In this document: piece by piece, positions 49,612 to 60,189 of the stretch
How the letters are laid out: every line of letters begins with the position of its first letter
Position numbering within the stretch: position 1 is the first letter of the stretch
Source: Pomphorhynchus laevis
Taxonomy: Eukaryota; Acanthocephala; Palaeacanthocephala; Echinorhynchida; Pomphorhynchidae
DNA: 64,000 bases
Direction: 5' to 3'
Assembly (NCBI GenBank): GCA_012934845.2
Contig: WNNJ02002939.1
Coordinates: forward strand, 1-64,000
The notes under the pieces: model-generated
Told to the model about the DNA's origin: nothing
Databases searched by the model: none
What the model saw: the letters and a program-made list of their open reading frames with translations, nothing else
Position numbers and translations under genes: made by a program

Positions 49612-50710
49612 CTGAAAACTCAAATAAAAATTAATTATCGTATAATTATGATTAATTATAATAATTATCAGAATTATCAATTCGTTTACGCTAAGTTCTT
49701 TATTAATTAACATCAAATGAATAATTACTTGATTAGCTTAATTAGTAAGAAAACAAACGAGATTAAAATTATAAATTTTAATTGTAAATTAAATAATTTA
49801 TAATATTTATATATTTAATAAAATAATTTAATTTAATAAATATAATTTAATATAAATTAATTTAATATAAGTTAATAAATATTATTTAATATTTATATAT
49901 ATTTTAACTTATAATATTAATTATAAATTTTAATTTTAATTATAAAAGCAAACAAATTAAAAAAGCAAAGGAATTAAGAATGCATAATTGCAGTTAGGTG
50001 TATCAAATAGTCACAAACCTCTAATAAAATTAGAGCAAAATAATAAGACTATCAAATTAATAATTTTTTTAAATCATCCGAAAGAGAGCATGCGGCCTCA
50101 CAGTGGCAAATATATTTTCAAAAGTGTTGTCAGTTAGTGTTGTAGTTTGGTGTAGTTTACAAATTATAAGTGGCATTAAGGAACGCTTAAGTTTTAATAG
50201 TCTAATTCCAATTTATTCAAATATTAAAGAGAGCCGAACAAATAAGCAGAACAAAGTACTTTAAAATGATACAGAAACAAGAAGTTACACGTTCAATTTG
50301 TAAATCATATAGGAGAGACAGACAAAGGGCACTACGTGACTGCTTGACAAATAAACAGTGTGATCTAATACACAAAAGTAGGACATATGAAGTAGTAATC
50401 TATACTATGGATCACAGCATAATACATACGAAGAGCTAGATAAAAGTTCTGGAAAAATCAAATAGCAACAGATTTAGAAACTGGATTAAATGAGTACGAT
50501 GACTTTAAATAAATGGATTTAACGCGAATTAGACTTAGACCTGTAATGAATTTTATTTGCTAAACTAAACTAACCAAGCATTTTCAATGTTCCAGATCGT
50601 TGATAAGGCCAAAGACAAAACGTCCAAAGAATACATTCGTTTGGAAATATTATTTGCCATTGTGAAGCAGAATACTATCTTGCGGATAAGTTAAGCTTAT
50701 AATTAATTTG
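49612..50710. other. Interval with weak exon-like stretches on the plus strand
   Basis: The plus strand has TTTTCAATGTTCCAG at 50,581-50,595 followed by an open stretch IVDKAKDKTSKEYIRLEILF ending in a stop at about 50,695; upstream, 50,266-50,440 is open from an ATG (MIQKQEVTRSICKSYRRDRQ). Both read like protein but neither is recognised and they were not joined by convincing splice sites. The rest is AT-rich. Confidence 0.25.
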
Positions 50711-50714
50711 ATAG

Positions 50715-51025
50715 TCTTACTAGTAACCGAAAGAAATAGACAAATGTTATTTAAAATGCACTTCTTGTCTGTCTGACGTTTCGCTCAAAATACTTCCTCA
50801 GAGTGAAGAAGCTTTAAAGAAGCGTTTTGAATGAAACGTCAGGCAAAAAGTGTGTTTTAAATAAAATTTGTCTTTTTATTTCGGTATCTATACATTTCGA
50901 AACACCGCTTCAAATGCGACAAACATATTATAATTATAATATACGTCAGGCAGGCAAAATGTGTGTTTTAAATAAAATTTGCCTCTTTATTTCGGTATCT
51001 ATGCATTCCAAAACACCGGTTCAAT
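50715..51025. repeat. Three copies of a GAAACGTC-containing Penelope-type terminus
   Basis: One inverted (about 50,715-50,775) and two direct copies (about 50,832-50,905 and 50,944-51,020) of a sequence with ACGTCAGGCA and GTGTGTTTTAAATAAAATTTG, then TTATTTCGGTATCTAT. Between the inverted and the first direct copy lies a stem formed by GACGTTTCGCTCAAAATACTTC and GAAGCGTTTTGAATGAAACGTC. GAAACGTC following a small hairpin is the usual signature of the hammerhead region in many Penelope-like terminal repeats; a clean CTGATGA is not preserved. No coding sequence accompanies them. Confidence 0.5.
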
Positions 51026-51815
51026 TTTTATATTCAATTTTCATGTTTCACACAAGGTGATTTCGCAGTAGAAACCAAAACTTTTCGTCATTACTTCCAA
51101 CTCCATATTTGACTCACAGCATGTCAGATTTTAGCCTGGCATATTGATACTGTTTAGTCCGCTACTGCCGTGCAATAGTATACCAGGACCCATCAGAAGG
51201 TTGTGCACCGTTGTAATTACCTTTTAACTTTTTATTTGCACTTTCAGATTCAAATTTATGTTCTGTCGATCGCTTGGTATATGCCTTTCCGACTAGGCTA
51301 ACCATCCAATACAGCTAAAAATTCTTTAGTACATGAAACCTTTAATGTAATGAATTTCTGAAATCGCATTTTCCGAGATACATTCAATGCATTTGAATCT
51401 ACAATTCTAAATATCTGAAAGCATAGATAAAAGGATCTCCAAAACGGTTTTTCTCAGCAGGTTTCCTGTGAAACATCAAGTTTATAAAAGCATTTATTAA
51501 TGGATCCAGTATAAAGGTGTTCAAAGAAAACTGGGAAATAAAGACTGGAGCGTGTTGAACGTGTGTCAATAATATGACGCGAGTCCGAATCGTGAAAGCA
51601 GCAAAATAATTTTATAGGGAAAATGTCGGTACTCAACCTTCTGATGAGAAAGGGTGTACAATGCAAAGGCAAAATCGGCGAAATGTTCTGAGTATAGCAC
51701 TAAGGCATAATTTTTTTTAAATGGATCTGGGGATTTGAAATAACGAAATTACTTTTTTATAAAGGAATAAAATTAAAAGTTAAAGCAAAAAATTGTTTAA
51801 ATGCATTCAACTTAC
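51026..51815. other. Interval downstream of the CUSTOS-like exons
   Basis: Further exons of the CUSTOS-like gene would be expected here on the minus strand because exon 3 ends with a donor at 51,815, but I could not place one. No other feature is recognised. Confidence 0.4.
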
Positions 51816-52205
51816 TTCTTCAAAAGAAATACTATTATCTTTGTACTGATCAACTTCACACGAACAACCAGCATCGCAAATATCGATGTATCTATAAAAG
51901 ATAACTTCATCGGAAACTCAGATTGCAATTCCGTTATGCACCTTTCCAATGATTGTTCAAGCAGTTTTCGCATGTAATTTCGAAGCTCAGTGCTAGTTTC
52001 GATCTCATATCGTCCACGCTTCGTGAATTGTTTGTTACACCTATTATTGAGTTATTTAAAAATTTCAGACGATCAAATCGTAATGACTGAATTTGTGCCT
52101 TGTATTATTGCCTTCACATAGTTCCTGAAATGAGATGGCAACTTCTCTTAGCTTTTCATCTTCTTCACAATTATCAGAGCTAGTTGACTCATTACTAATG
52201 CTCAT
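51816..52205 (-). CDS. CUSTOS-like (C12orf43 homologue) protein, first three exons
   Basis: Small spliced gene on the minus strand, exons 52,205-52,071, 52,018-51,942 and 51,891-51,816; introns of 52 and 50 nt, phases consistent (0 and 2), and a strong donor (GTAAGT) after exon 3, so the gene continues to the left. The N-terminus is acidic with EEDEKLREVAISFQ, corresponding to the DAEELERCREAA region of human CUSTOS, and exon 1-2 reads RHKFSHYDLI then RGRYEIETSTELRNYMRKLL, corresponding to RHKVNEHEQDGNELQTTPEF and the segment after it. CUSTOS is a nuclear protein linked to Wnt signalling in vertebrates; its role in invertebrates is not known to me. The first intron uses a weak donor (GTCTGA). 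Identification is by eye over about 50 residues. Confidence 0.55.
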
Positions 52206-52509
52206 TTAAATTTTTATCTACATTAATTTAACAATTAAAATTTGATTTATTACATAAAGTTTGTAGTTAATTAAAAATAAGAATATTAAAGAATAAATAA
52301 ATTTACAGTTATCTTATTTTTATAAAAACGAGTCAATATAAAGGCAGACAATAAAGGAGTCATTTTCAAAGACCCCATCGCCACAATAGTGGCTACTTTT
52401 ATTGCATATACACCACTGATAAAAAATTCTTTGACAAATACAGCTTTACTCCGTATATCTTACAAAACTATTCTTGTCTTGTCCGTCTTGTTTAGCGATA
52501 GCACTCTGT

Positions 52510-53000
52510 AAAAAACGGTAAACGCATCAGCATAGCCAATATCTATATTCGACCAGGGGATATTCATTAGAATAGTGACCTCATGTATTGGATATTGAAT
52601 AATGGCTATTCATGTTACTTGGTGACTTCAACGACACAACTGGTTGTTGGATTAATGCAGCACAACAAATTATCCCCTAAACATTCTACTGATCAATGAT
52701 AAATGGCTGTTAATGCCCGTCTGTATTGAGCAGTCGCGATAACAACTATCCACTTCGCATGACCTACACCTTTGACGGTTAAATAAAGATACGTTGTTGA
52801 GGAGGATCCAATTTAATCTAATAAGAGTGTACTTATTCCAGGCAACTGTCCGACTTTTTCCTGCTATAGGTAATGTGAGTCTGACCCGATTCAAATCATA
52901 TCTCACTTCCAAGCTACCGCAATACTTTCGATCAACTAAAAAGGTCACATATTCAATTCCACTTCAACAAAACTCAACGTCCTAGCAAAAAGATATTCAA
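52510..53000 (+). mobile_element. Worn LINE endonuclease relic
   Basis: Short plus-strand stretches read like a LINE apurinic-type endonuclease: ANIYIRPGDIH near 52,540 and LLGDFNDTTGCW near 52,613-52,650. The LGDFN motif and the spacing from YIRPG fit, but stops are frequent and no RT follows, so this is an old fragment. The clade is not determinable; it is not the L2 or CR1 family of this window (they carry LGDFNIRLD and GDLNMP). Confidence 0.45.
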
Positions 53001-53667
53001 GGAAAGTTTGTATACTGAAAGGAGAGAGAATCGGATTAGATAGATAGCAAAGGCCTTGGTAAATATTCGGGAGAGTCCCTATCATTACACAATTATGGAT
53101 TCACTTAAATATCCTCAACCAATCCCAACTTAGAGTGACTGCATGTGTAGGAACTTATCTGTGACATATATCCTGAATTCCTATGACCAACTTCCGGTAC
53201 TTCTTAAACCGTTCATCACTCTTCACGCGTGTCTGTCAGTTTTTGACAGACAGTCAGAGAAAAGAGGTTTGTATCACTATGAATTTATCCACCCATTCCT
53301 ATTTAGCAGAATAAAACTCAGTCAAAGTATTTTAAGCTTAGAAAAAATCTATCACATGTCCAAACGATTTGCGGTCCATCTCGATTCAAAACGCCCTCAT
53401 TTCTATTTACTAAAGAACATTTGCTCGATCCAATCATCAAACGGTGTAATGCATCCGTATTGCCAGGAAAACAGTCATTAGTTTGTGGTAGCTGCCTTGC
53501 TTGACTTATGGTAATATGAGAACTAAAACTTAACAAATTATGACTGAGTGTTACATTGATAGACATATATCAAAAATATAAATTATACTAAAATATTATA
53601 AATTATTTTGTAGTTGAAGAAACATTTAGGTATTTAACAAGAAGCATTTAAAATTTAATGATAGTTC
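53001..53667. other. Interval with one unassigned open stretch
   Basis: A 112-codon plus-strand open stretch (53,143-53,481) has no recognised domain; its composition is compatible with repeat-derived sequence. Nothing else is seen. Confidence 0.35.
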
Positions 53668-55186
53668 TAGTGATATGGGTGCCATATGCACGCTTACCAG
53701 TCCGCTAACTAAAAACAGCAAATTGTTTAAATGTGATCGGATTTGGCGTTTGAAACACTGCTTTGAGATTAATTAGCGGATATAAATAGGCAGATGATTC
53801 CACGAGAGAGGAGCATCGACAACGAAGGAGCAGAAGTCATACAAGTTAGAGTAGTTTGGGACATGTAAAAGAAGGGAATTACGGGACGCAAAGAACAGTA
53901 AACAGTACGCAAATTGTCGAGAACAGGAAGGTTGAGAGACGAAGGGGTATGAAAAGTTGCAAGGCGGAAAGTAATGTGAAGAAGACGAATTTGAACACGA
54001 CAATAAATGGTAGGCAAATCAAGAGAAGCAATATGGTGGGATGTATGATAAAACGACGAAGACAGAGTATAATTCGTACGGCTGCGTTGACAATGCGTTG
54101 TAGTGGAAGAAGAGTGGATTTAGGTGAGTTAATATATATACTTAGACAGTAATCAAGTCTTGAAAAAGGGAGAGAAGATATGAGTCATACAAGAAAGGAA
54201 ATCGATCAATCTATGAATTTGACGGAGGTTGCAGTGGGTACAGGTAAATGAGCGTACTTTATTTCTAACGATAGGTTTAAGTGATAGTCGGTTCGAAATG
54301 GACGCCTAAGAAAACATGATTGTAAACGATAAAAATAATAGCAGAATTTAATGATACGGTGGGATGTTCTAATCCGGGGAGTCGATGAATTATCCACATT
54401 ATTTTGAATTTATTAGGATTCAAAGTAAGATTAAGAGAAAAGAGATGGTTGAAAATTAAGGCAAGACAGTTGGAAGCGGAAACACTAAGATAATGAATAC
54501 GATAAGCAGGTGCTCGATTATAGATAAGAATGTCATCAGCATATTGCATAACATGGAAGTTTAATGTATGAGATATAGAAGACAAATCACCGAGAAGAAG
54601 AAAGAAAAGCAAAGCGTCTAATACAGAGCATTGTGGAACACCTAACGAGATGTAGGAAGGATCGGAAAGAGAGTAGTTAGAACAAACCCGAAAAGTACGG
54701 TTTGATATATATAAAGAAAATTAAGCTACAGTGGGTAAAGAGAAGCCATAATCAGGACTAAGACGATGGAGAAGAATCAAGTGATCTACGATGTCAAAAG
54801 GAGATGAGATATCAAGAGAAACTATGACACTACATAATTTTTGATCGCCCGAAATGAGTAAGTCGTTATAAACTTTAAGACAGGTAATTTCATTAGAGTG
54901 ATTAGAGCGAGAAGCAGCTTGGAATGGAGGAAACAAATTGGAGGAAAATAGATATACATTAACTTGCTTGAGAACAAGACGCTCAAGGTGTTTAGAGAGA
55001 GTTAGGAGATTTGAGATTAGGCGGTACGAAAATGGTATTTAGTGGTCGTGAGATTGCTTTTTGAAGGTAGGGCGTACCGTGGCGCATTTCCAGTTGGACG
55101 AAATGTGCAGCTGCGTATAGACAAGTTGAACAATGAGGTTAAGATGAGTTAGATATATGACCAGATATTTTTAGACTAGTTGATAT
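53668..55186 (-). mobile_element. L2 LINE, degenerate 5'-truncated copy
   Basis: Minus-strand L2 from the 3' hairpin (53,677-53,693, one pair lost) through the C-terminal region and RT (QYADDILIYNRAPAYRIH at about 54,545-54,490; FRSNHS-like region near 54,900) to about 55,186, where similarity to the other L2 copies ends. The reading frame is broken at least six times and there are small deletions, so this is among the oldest L2 copies here. It belongs with the subfamily of 60,985-64,000. Confidence 0.8.
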
Positions 55187-55974
55187 TTATACCTTTAGCG
55201 TAATGAATAATTAATGTTCCCCAAAGCTAAAATCAGACTCTTGCTGATCTGCATATGTCGATTATTTTTTTAAGAGTACAAATAAACGGACTTTTATGTA
55301 CCCCAACTCCGCCTTACCATAAGGCAAATAGCCCCACAAAGTGATACGTTATAAGACACGGGTGTTTCACAACTCTTCCTGATGATAAATCAGTGCATCA
55401 TTTGAATGACATAAAATCATTCAAATGATGACTTTAGTCATGTGATGTTCCATGTTTTGTGATGATGCTCCATCATCACCAAAGCGGTACATTATCCCTA
55501 AGCAACAATAACAATGTTATCATCTCAAAATTTAATTATTTCAACTCAATATCTCCTCATTCTATTCTTCCTTACCGTTCATCACCAAATCTTGTTTATA
55601 CCTTTTCTCATCCCGAACAAATTCATTCCTATCACCATACCTGGTTTTTATTGCAATGAAATTCTTTCAACCCTTCAAGGACTAGGTCGCCTTCTAGGAG
55701 GCCTACGAAAGACGCATTACAACCATTAATAAGTTACACCTCAAAATAAGTCTTGGTTATTGAAACTCTTACAATCTAAAGTAAATACACAAATTACAAT
55801 TGACGTCGCTCTGCAGCAAATTACAATGCGAAATCAAGAAAATTGAAACAATTTTGGATTAGTCAACTCAATCCTTATTGAAATCTTTATTGGAAAAGAT
55901 TTATTGGACACAATCTTTATTGAAATCTACACGAGAGACTTTACTCTGATAAAGTCTGAATATACATACATATA
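55187..55974. other. Interval upstream of CR1 copy II
   Basis: No gene recognised. The part adjoining 55,975, which contains three spaced copies of TTTATTG followed by GA or GG (55,860-55,930), may be the 5' UTR of the CR1 element. Confidence 0.4.
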
Positions 55975-57162
55975 ATGGTCAAACAGAGGAAGACTACAAA
56001 GCGAGGTGATGCTGCCAAGTTCGTGGATTATCAGGTTCGGTGTTCAAGTGAAGATTGTCATGTGTGGACAAGTGTTTCAGTTCCCGGGGAAAAGAAAACA
56101 GCTCTGTCTAATGCATCTTTCTACTGCGGGTACTGCTGCGCATCTTTGATAAATGATTTGAAGACGGAATCTACCCCCTTGGTTGTCGGTCAGTCGAGTT
56201 GTAATTCTCTTGGACCCATATCAGCTCCACCAATTCCAAAAAGCATAAGTGCCGGTCAAAGTAAGGAAGTTCTTATTTCCAAATCTACTAAGAATGTTGA
56301 AAATTCCAGTCATAGTGATGGAAGCTATTCTAACTCTATATATCCCTCCTCAAGTCTTAACTCTATATATCCCTCCTCAAGTCTTAACTCTATATATCCC
56401 TCCTCAAGTCTTGCAAATAATCCAATGAATATAGATTTAACTGTAGAGGGTGAGACTGTAGCCATGGATGTTCCAGTGCATTTACCTGATGTTACTAATG
56501 ATGAAAATACATATTGTCAGGTTTTGAATCATGGTCATATGTCTGATAATGGGACTGTCAAAAAGAAGGAACAAGCGTCAACGATAAGTCAACATACACT
56601 ATCCGCAGTGTCACGTGACAGTCTCGAATTGCAAATTGGTAATAATAGGAAACACACCGCTGATCGATGTAGATCTGTTATTCTGGCCAATGTAAGAGAA
56701 TCTTTATTTGAGAACGCACAAGTACGTCTTAACGAGGACGTCCAGAGTGTGAGATTTATATTGACGCAGGTACTTGGTTCTTGCAATGTGGATATTGTCA
56801 AACGTGTTAAACTCGTTGCATTATTTCGACTGGGTAAGCGTGATACACTTAGTAATAGGCCGCGTTTACTCAAGGCCGTATTTAGAGAGCAGTCACATGC
56901 TGAGTTAATTCTTCGGAATTCATATCGTTTAAAAGGATCCCACGTTAGTCTCTTAAAAGATCTTGACGCTCTTCAAAGGGAGAAATTGTCTCAAGCTAAG
57001 AAAGAACTTGCATCTCGTGTTGCACTTGGTGAGAGCAATCTATGTGTGCAAAATTTTCAAGTAGTGAGGCGACGCATTCGAATCAGTTGGTCCCCATTAG
57101 ATGTATCGCCTCTCATGAATGTGGAGGGTTTTGGCAAGGTCTTACAGCATATAAGTGCCTAG
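55975..57162 (+). CDS. CR1 LINE ORF1 protein (zinc finger plus RRM-like domain), copy II
   Basis: A 395-aa RNA-binding-type ORF1 protein. It starts MVKQRKTTKRGDAAK; a probable zinc finger follows (VRCSSEDCHVWTS, then FYCGYCCASL), with the same cysteine spacing as copy I. The middle contains three perfect copies of the nonapeptide NSIYPSSSL (27-bp units at 56,332-56,412), absent in copy I. The conserved C-terminal domain (SVILANVRESLF, VKLVALFRLGKRD, RLLKAVFREQ, QNFQVVRRRIRISW) looks RRM-like. The stop codon lies 120 nt inside ORF2, which is read in the -1 frame; the heptamer AAATTTT in the phase A_AAT_TTT sits at 57,051-57,057 within the overlap. Confidence 0.85.
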   Translation: MVKQRKTTKRGDAAKFVDYQVRCSSEDCHVWTSVSVPGEKKTALSNASFYCGYCCASLINDLKTESTPLVVGQSSCNSLGPISAPPIPKSISAGQSKEVLISKSTKNVENSSHSDGSYSNSIYPSSSLNSIYPSSSLNSIYPSSSLANNPMNIDLTVEGETVAMDVPVHLPDVTNDENTYCQVLNHGHMSDNGTVKKKEQASTISQHTLSAVSRDSLELQIGNNRKHTADRCRSVILANVRESLFENAQVRLNEDVQSVRFILTQVLGSCNVDIVKRVKLVALFRLGKRDTLSNRPRLLKAVFREQSHAELILRNSYRLKGSHVSLLKDLDALQREKLSQAKKELASRVALGESNLCVQNFQVVRRRIRISWSPLDVSPLMNVEGFGKVLQHISA

Positions 57163-58316
57163 CTGATTTGGGATCTGAAGTGTGTCAGATTGCTAGAGAT
57201 GATATTATTACTCGCACTGGTGTGAATAAAAGTCATAGTATATTTTATTGTAATGTTCGGAGCTTGTTACAGAAAGTCGATGAGCTAAAGTTTAGGATCG
57301 AGTCTGTTAATCCAATTATAGTTGGTATTACAGAATCTTGGCTTAATTGTGATGTATCCGATGCTGAGGTATCCATCCCAGGCTATTCTTTGTTCCGTAG
57401 TGATCGGATAGGGGGTAGGGGTGGTGGCGTAGCTCTCTTTATGAGAGACGAAGTTAAGGTGCGCGTTTTGAGTAAGTCGTCTATTGATAGAGTTGAGAGT
57501 TTGTGGTGTCAGGTGAAGTTTGATAACAGCTCACCCATCATACTGGGTCTTGTGTATCGTGCTCCTAAGGCAATATCTAAGAAACTCATTGAAGAGATAG
57601 AGTTGTATACGCGAGGAGATTGTGATACTGTGATAATTGGGGATCTGAATATGCCAGATGTTGAATGGACTTCGAATACGGTTCTTCCTACTTGTGATAG
57701 TGAATCTTGTGACCTTATGGAGTGTTTTGCTTATTGTGGTCTTGCTCAATTTGTTGATGTACATACTCGCTTTTCAAGTTGTAGTTCTTCCCTTCTTGAT
57801 CTTTGCCTATCGACAAACAGTCAATTAATCAGTAGTATCCAATATGATTCTCCTGTTGGTTTGTCTGATCACTGTGTAGTTAAAGTTTTGCTAAATATAC
57901 AAATGAGGGTGTTTCATCATGCTCGGTACAAACGTCAGATTAATGTTTTTCGGGCGAACTATGATGTTATTACATCAAAGCTGCATAGAGTAAGTTGGCC
58001 TGATCCGGCTGTTGTCGGAGTTGACGAGGCCTGGGATCATTTTCGCGTGACGCTTTATTCTCTAATGGTAAAATTCTCACCTTTGAAGTCTAAGACTAGT
58101 CGGAAAAGCGCTCGTTGGTTTGATACTGAGCTGGCTACTGCGATGAAGGCTCGTGACTTCAGTTTCAAATGCTTTAAGGGTGGGTTTTGTGAATATGGTG
58201 TTTATAAGCAGGCGAGAAATTTCTTCAATTCTTTAAAGCGACATAAGCGCTATTTATTTGAAAATGGTCTAGCTCATAGTTGTAGACATGATCCAAAGCT
58301 CTCTTTCTATATGTGA
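57042..58316 (+). CDS. CR1 LINE ORF2, endonuclease part, copy II (frameshifted)
   Basis: Endonuclease half of ORF2: YCNVRSLLQKVDELKFR, ITESWLNCDVSDAEV, GGRGGGVALFMRDE, GLVYRAPKA, GDLNMPDVEW and LSDHCVVKVL. An ATG is present at 57,042, inside ORF1; copy I has no ATG at the same place, so start-codon use is not conserved. The frame ends early at 58,316 through a one-base shift near 58,305: after HDPKLS the reading continues in the next frame as NSSRNANKTIGQYF. Confidence 0.85.
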   Translation: MCAKFSSSEATHSNQLVPIRCIASHECGGFWQGLTAYKCLADLGSEVCQIARDDIITRTGVNKSHSIFYCNVRSLLQKVDELKFRIESVNPIIVGITESWLNCDVSDAEVSIPGYSLFRSDRIGGRGGGVALFMRDEVKVRVLSKSSIDRVESLWCQVKFDNSSPIILGLVYRAPKAISKKLIEEIELYTRGDCDTVIIGDLNMPDVEWTSNTVLPTCDSESCDLMECFAYCGLAQFVDVHTRFSSCSSSLLDLCLSTNSQLISSIQYDSPVGLSDHCVVKVLLNIQMRVFHHARYKRQINVFRANYDVITSKLHRVSWPDPAVVGVDEAWDHFRVTLYSLMVKFSPLKSKTSRKSARWFDTELATAMKARDFSFKCFKGGFCEYGVYKQARNFFNSLKRHKRYLFENGLAHSCRHDPKLSFYM

Positions 58317-60031
58317 ATAGTAGTAGGAACGCTAATAAAACAATTGGCCAATATTTTGATAGCGTTATTGAAGACGACCTTGCTGAGATGTTCTCAAGGC
58401 ATTTTTACTTGTACAAAGAGACTACAAACGAGTATTCTGAACCTATCCAGAACAGTGAGACGATAAGAGGTGCTAGTGTTTCATATCCTAGTTTAGACAT
58501 AGCTAATTTGATAACTCCTGAGAAAGTTTTAGCTGAACTGCATCGTCTTAAAGAGACAAACTCCAAAGGTGCTGATTTGTTACCTTCGATATATCTTCGT
58601 CGAATAGCAGACTCAATATATACACCACTTTGTAACATATTTCGACAATCTATTATTGATACGAATCTTCCAAAAGAGTGGAAACAATCGATCATTCACC
58701 CCATCTTCAAAAAGGGTGATAGATCTTCAGTAGACAATTATAGACCAGTAAGTATTACTTGCTTATGTTGTAGAATGTTAGAGCGAATTATACATGGTTA
58801 TATGGTCAAGTTTTATAGTGAGAATAATGTAATAGCTTCTGAGCAACATGGTTTCCGTAAGGGTTATTCGACAGTTACTAATCTACTCGCTGCCCATCTT
58901 GATTGGTCAGCTAATAAAGCCGTATCAATTGCTACTGACATCATATTCTTCGATTTCTCTAAGGCATTTGACAGAGTAGACCATAGACTCCTCCTAAATA
59001 AACTAGAGAAAAGTGGCATTCCATTCTTGCTTGTTAGATGGATTGAATCGTTTTTAAGCAATCGTAGTTATTGTGTGCATGTAGATAATTTTTACTCTTC
59101 TTCGCGGCCATGTAATATAGGGGTGCCTCAAGGTTCAGTATTGGGTCCATTGTTATTTAGTGTCTACATCAACGATATCCCGGAATTTATTGATTCTCGG
59201 ATGCTTTTATATGCAGACGATTTGAAAATCTGGCGGGCAATTCGTTCACCCAATGATATAGTCAAACTGCAACGGGATATCGATGAAGTCGAAAATTGGG
59301 CTCTGCTCAATAGGTTGATTGTAAATATATCAAAATGCAAACATTTACGTGTTCGTGGCGGAAATGCTCAATCTTTAGTTAATTATAGCTTTCAAAGCAG
59401 TGATATAGAACGAGTGAACAAATATAAGGACTTGGGAGTGTGGATAAACAGTGATTTGAGTACCGTCACACATACTGAACATGCTTGTTCAAATGCGTTG
59501 GGGATAATCGGTCAACTTCGACGCACTTTCATTGCACTTAATCAATTTGCCCTACGTCCGCTAATCTTTGCTCATGTGTTGAGCCGTCTTCTATATGCTG
59601 CGCCGTGTGTGTATCCCCAAAATTCAAAAGAACATATTAGTTCAGAGAGGATACTTCATAGAGCTACCAAGCTAGCACCGCAACTGAAATTTTTGTCGTA
59701 CCCTGATCGATTAAAAGCACTTAGACTTGAGACTGTCACGTGGACCCGCCGGTACATCGATATGAGTATGGTCTGGCAAATTCTTAATGATTTGGATCAT
59801 CCACTTCGAGATTGTCTTCATTTGCGCTCATCCAATATCCTCCGAGGCCATGGTTTAACCCTGCGACGTGAAAGGATAAGAAAATCACGAGCTGTCCAAT
59901 TTGATCGGCGAGTTGTATCTCTGTGGAATAGGCTTGGAGAGTCAACAGTGTGCAGTAGCAATATCAACGAATTCAAAAAGAAATTACGGATGGAGGATGC
60001 CATGGGGAAAGCTGCTTTTCCGTATTTGTGA
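58313..60031 (+). CDS. CR1 LINE ORF2, reverse transcriptase part, copy II (frameshifted)
   Basis: RT and C-terminal domain of ORF2 following the frameshift. Motifs: ELHRLKETNSKGADLLPSIY, HPIFKKGDRSSVDNYRPVSI, EQHGFRKGYSTVTNLLAAH, FFDFSKAFDRVDHRLL, IGVPQGSVLGPLLFSVYIND, MLLYADDLKIWRAI (catalytic) and the C-terminal GHGLTLRRERIRKSR with SLWNRLGEST. Catalytic residues are all present. It aligns end to end with 14,140-15,561 of copy I, which shows where the L2 fragment entered that copy. Confidence 0.9.
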   Translation: MNSSRNANKTIGQYFDSVIEDDLAEMFSRHFYLYKETTNEYSEPIQNSETIRGASVSYPSLDIANLITPEKVLAELHRLKETNSKGADLLPSIYLRRIADSIYTPLCNIFRQSIIDTNLPKEWKQSIIHPIFKKGDRSSVDNYRPVSITCLCCRMLERIIHGYMVKFYSENNVIASEQHGFRKGYSTVTNLLAAHLDWSANKAVSIATDIIFFDFSKAFDRVDHRLLLNKLEKSGIPFLLVRWIESFLSNRSYCVHVDNFYSSSRPCNIGVPQGSVLGPLLFSVYINDIPEFIDSRMLLYADDLKIWRAIRSPNDIVKLQRDIDEVENWALLNRLIVNISKCKHLRVRGGNAQSLVNYSFQSSDIERVNKYKDLGVWINSDLSTVTHTEHACSNALGIIGQLRRTFIALNQFALRPLIFAHVLSRLLYAAPCVYPQNSKEHISSERILHRATKLAPQLKFLSYPDRLKALRLETVTWTRRYIDMSMVWQILNDLDHPLRDCLHLRSSNILRGHGLTLRRERIRKSRAVQFDRRVVSLWNRLGESTVCSSNINEFKKKLRMEDAMGKAAFPYL

Positions 60032-60189
60032 TACTTTTATTATATTTTCTTTTTTTCTGCAGTGAACCAGCCAATTAAGCCATGCTTTTATGTGCTGTTG
60101 AAACATTAATAATAATAATAATTAATAACAGTTTTAATATCGTACTTTTAATATCGTAATTTTAATATCGTACATTTTAATATCGAGTT

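Larger units (their letters stand above)
55975..60130 (+). mobile_element. CR1-clade LINE, copy II, nearly intact
   Basis: Second CR1 copy of the same family as 10,986-15,665: ORF1 (55,975-57,162), ORF2 in two frames (57,042-58,316 and 58,313-60,031) and an AAT-repeat tail at about 60,105-60,127. The only break seen in coding sequence is a one-base shift near 58,305, so the copy is young or lightly decayed. The 5' limit is not defined. Confidence 0.9.

Noticed and set aside
53143-53481. Possible small gene of 112 codons
   Set aside because: No domain, no flanking splice sites, and it sits among LINE relics.
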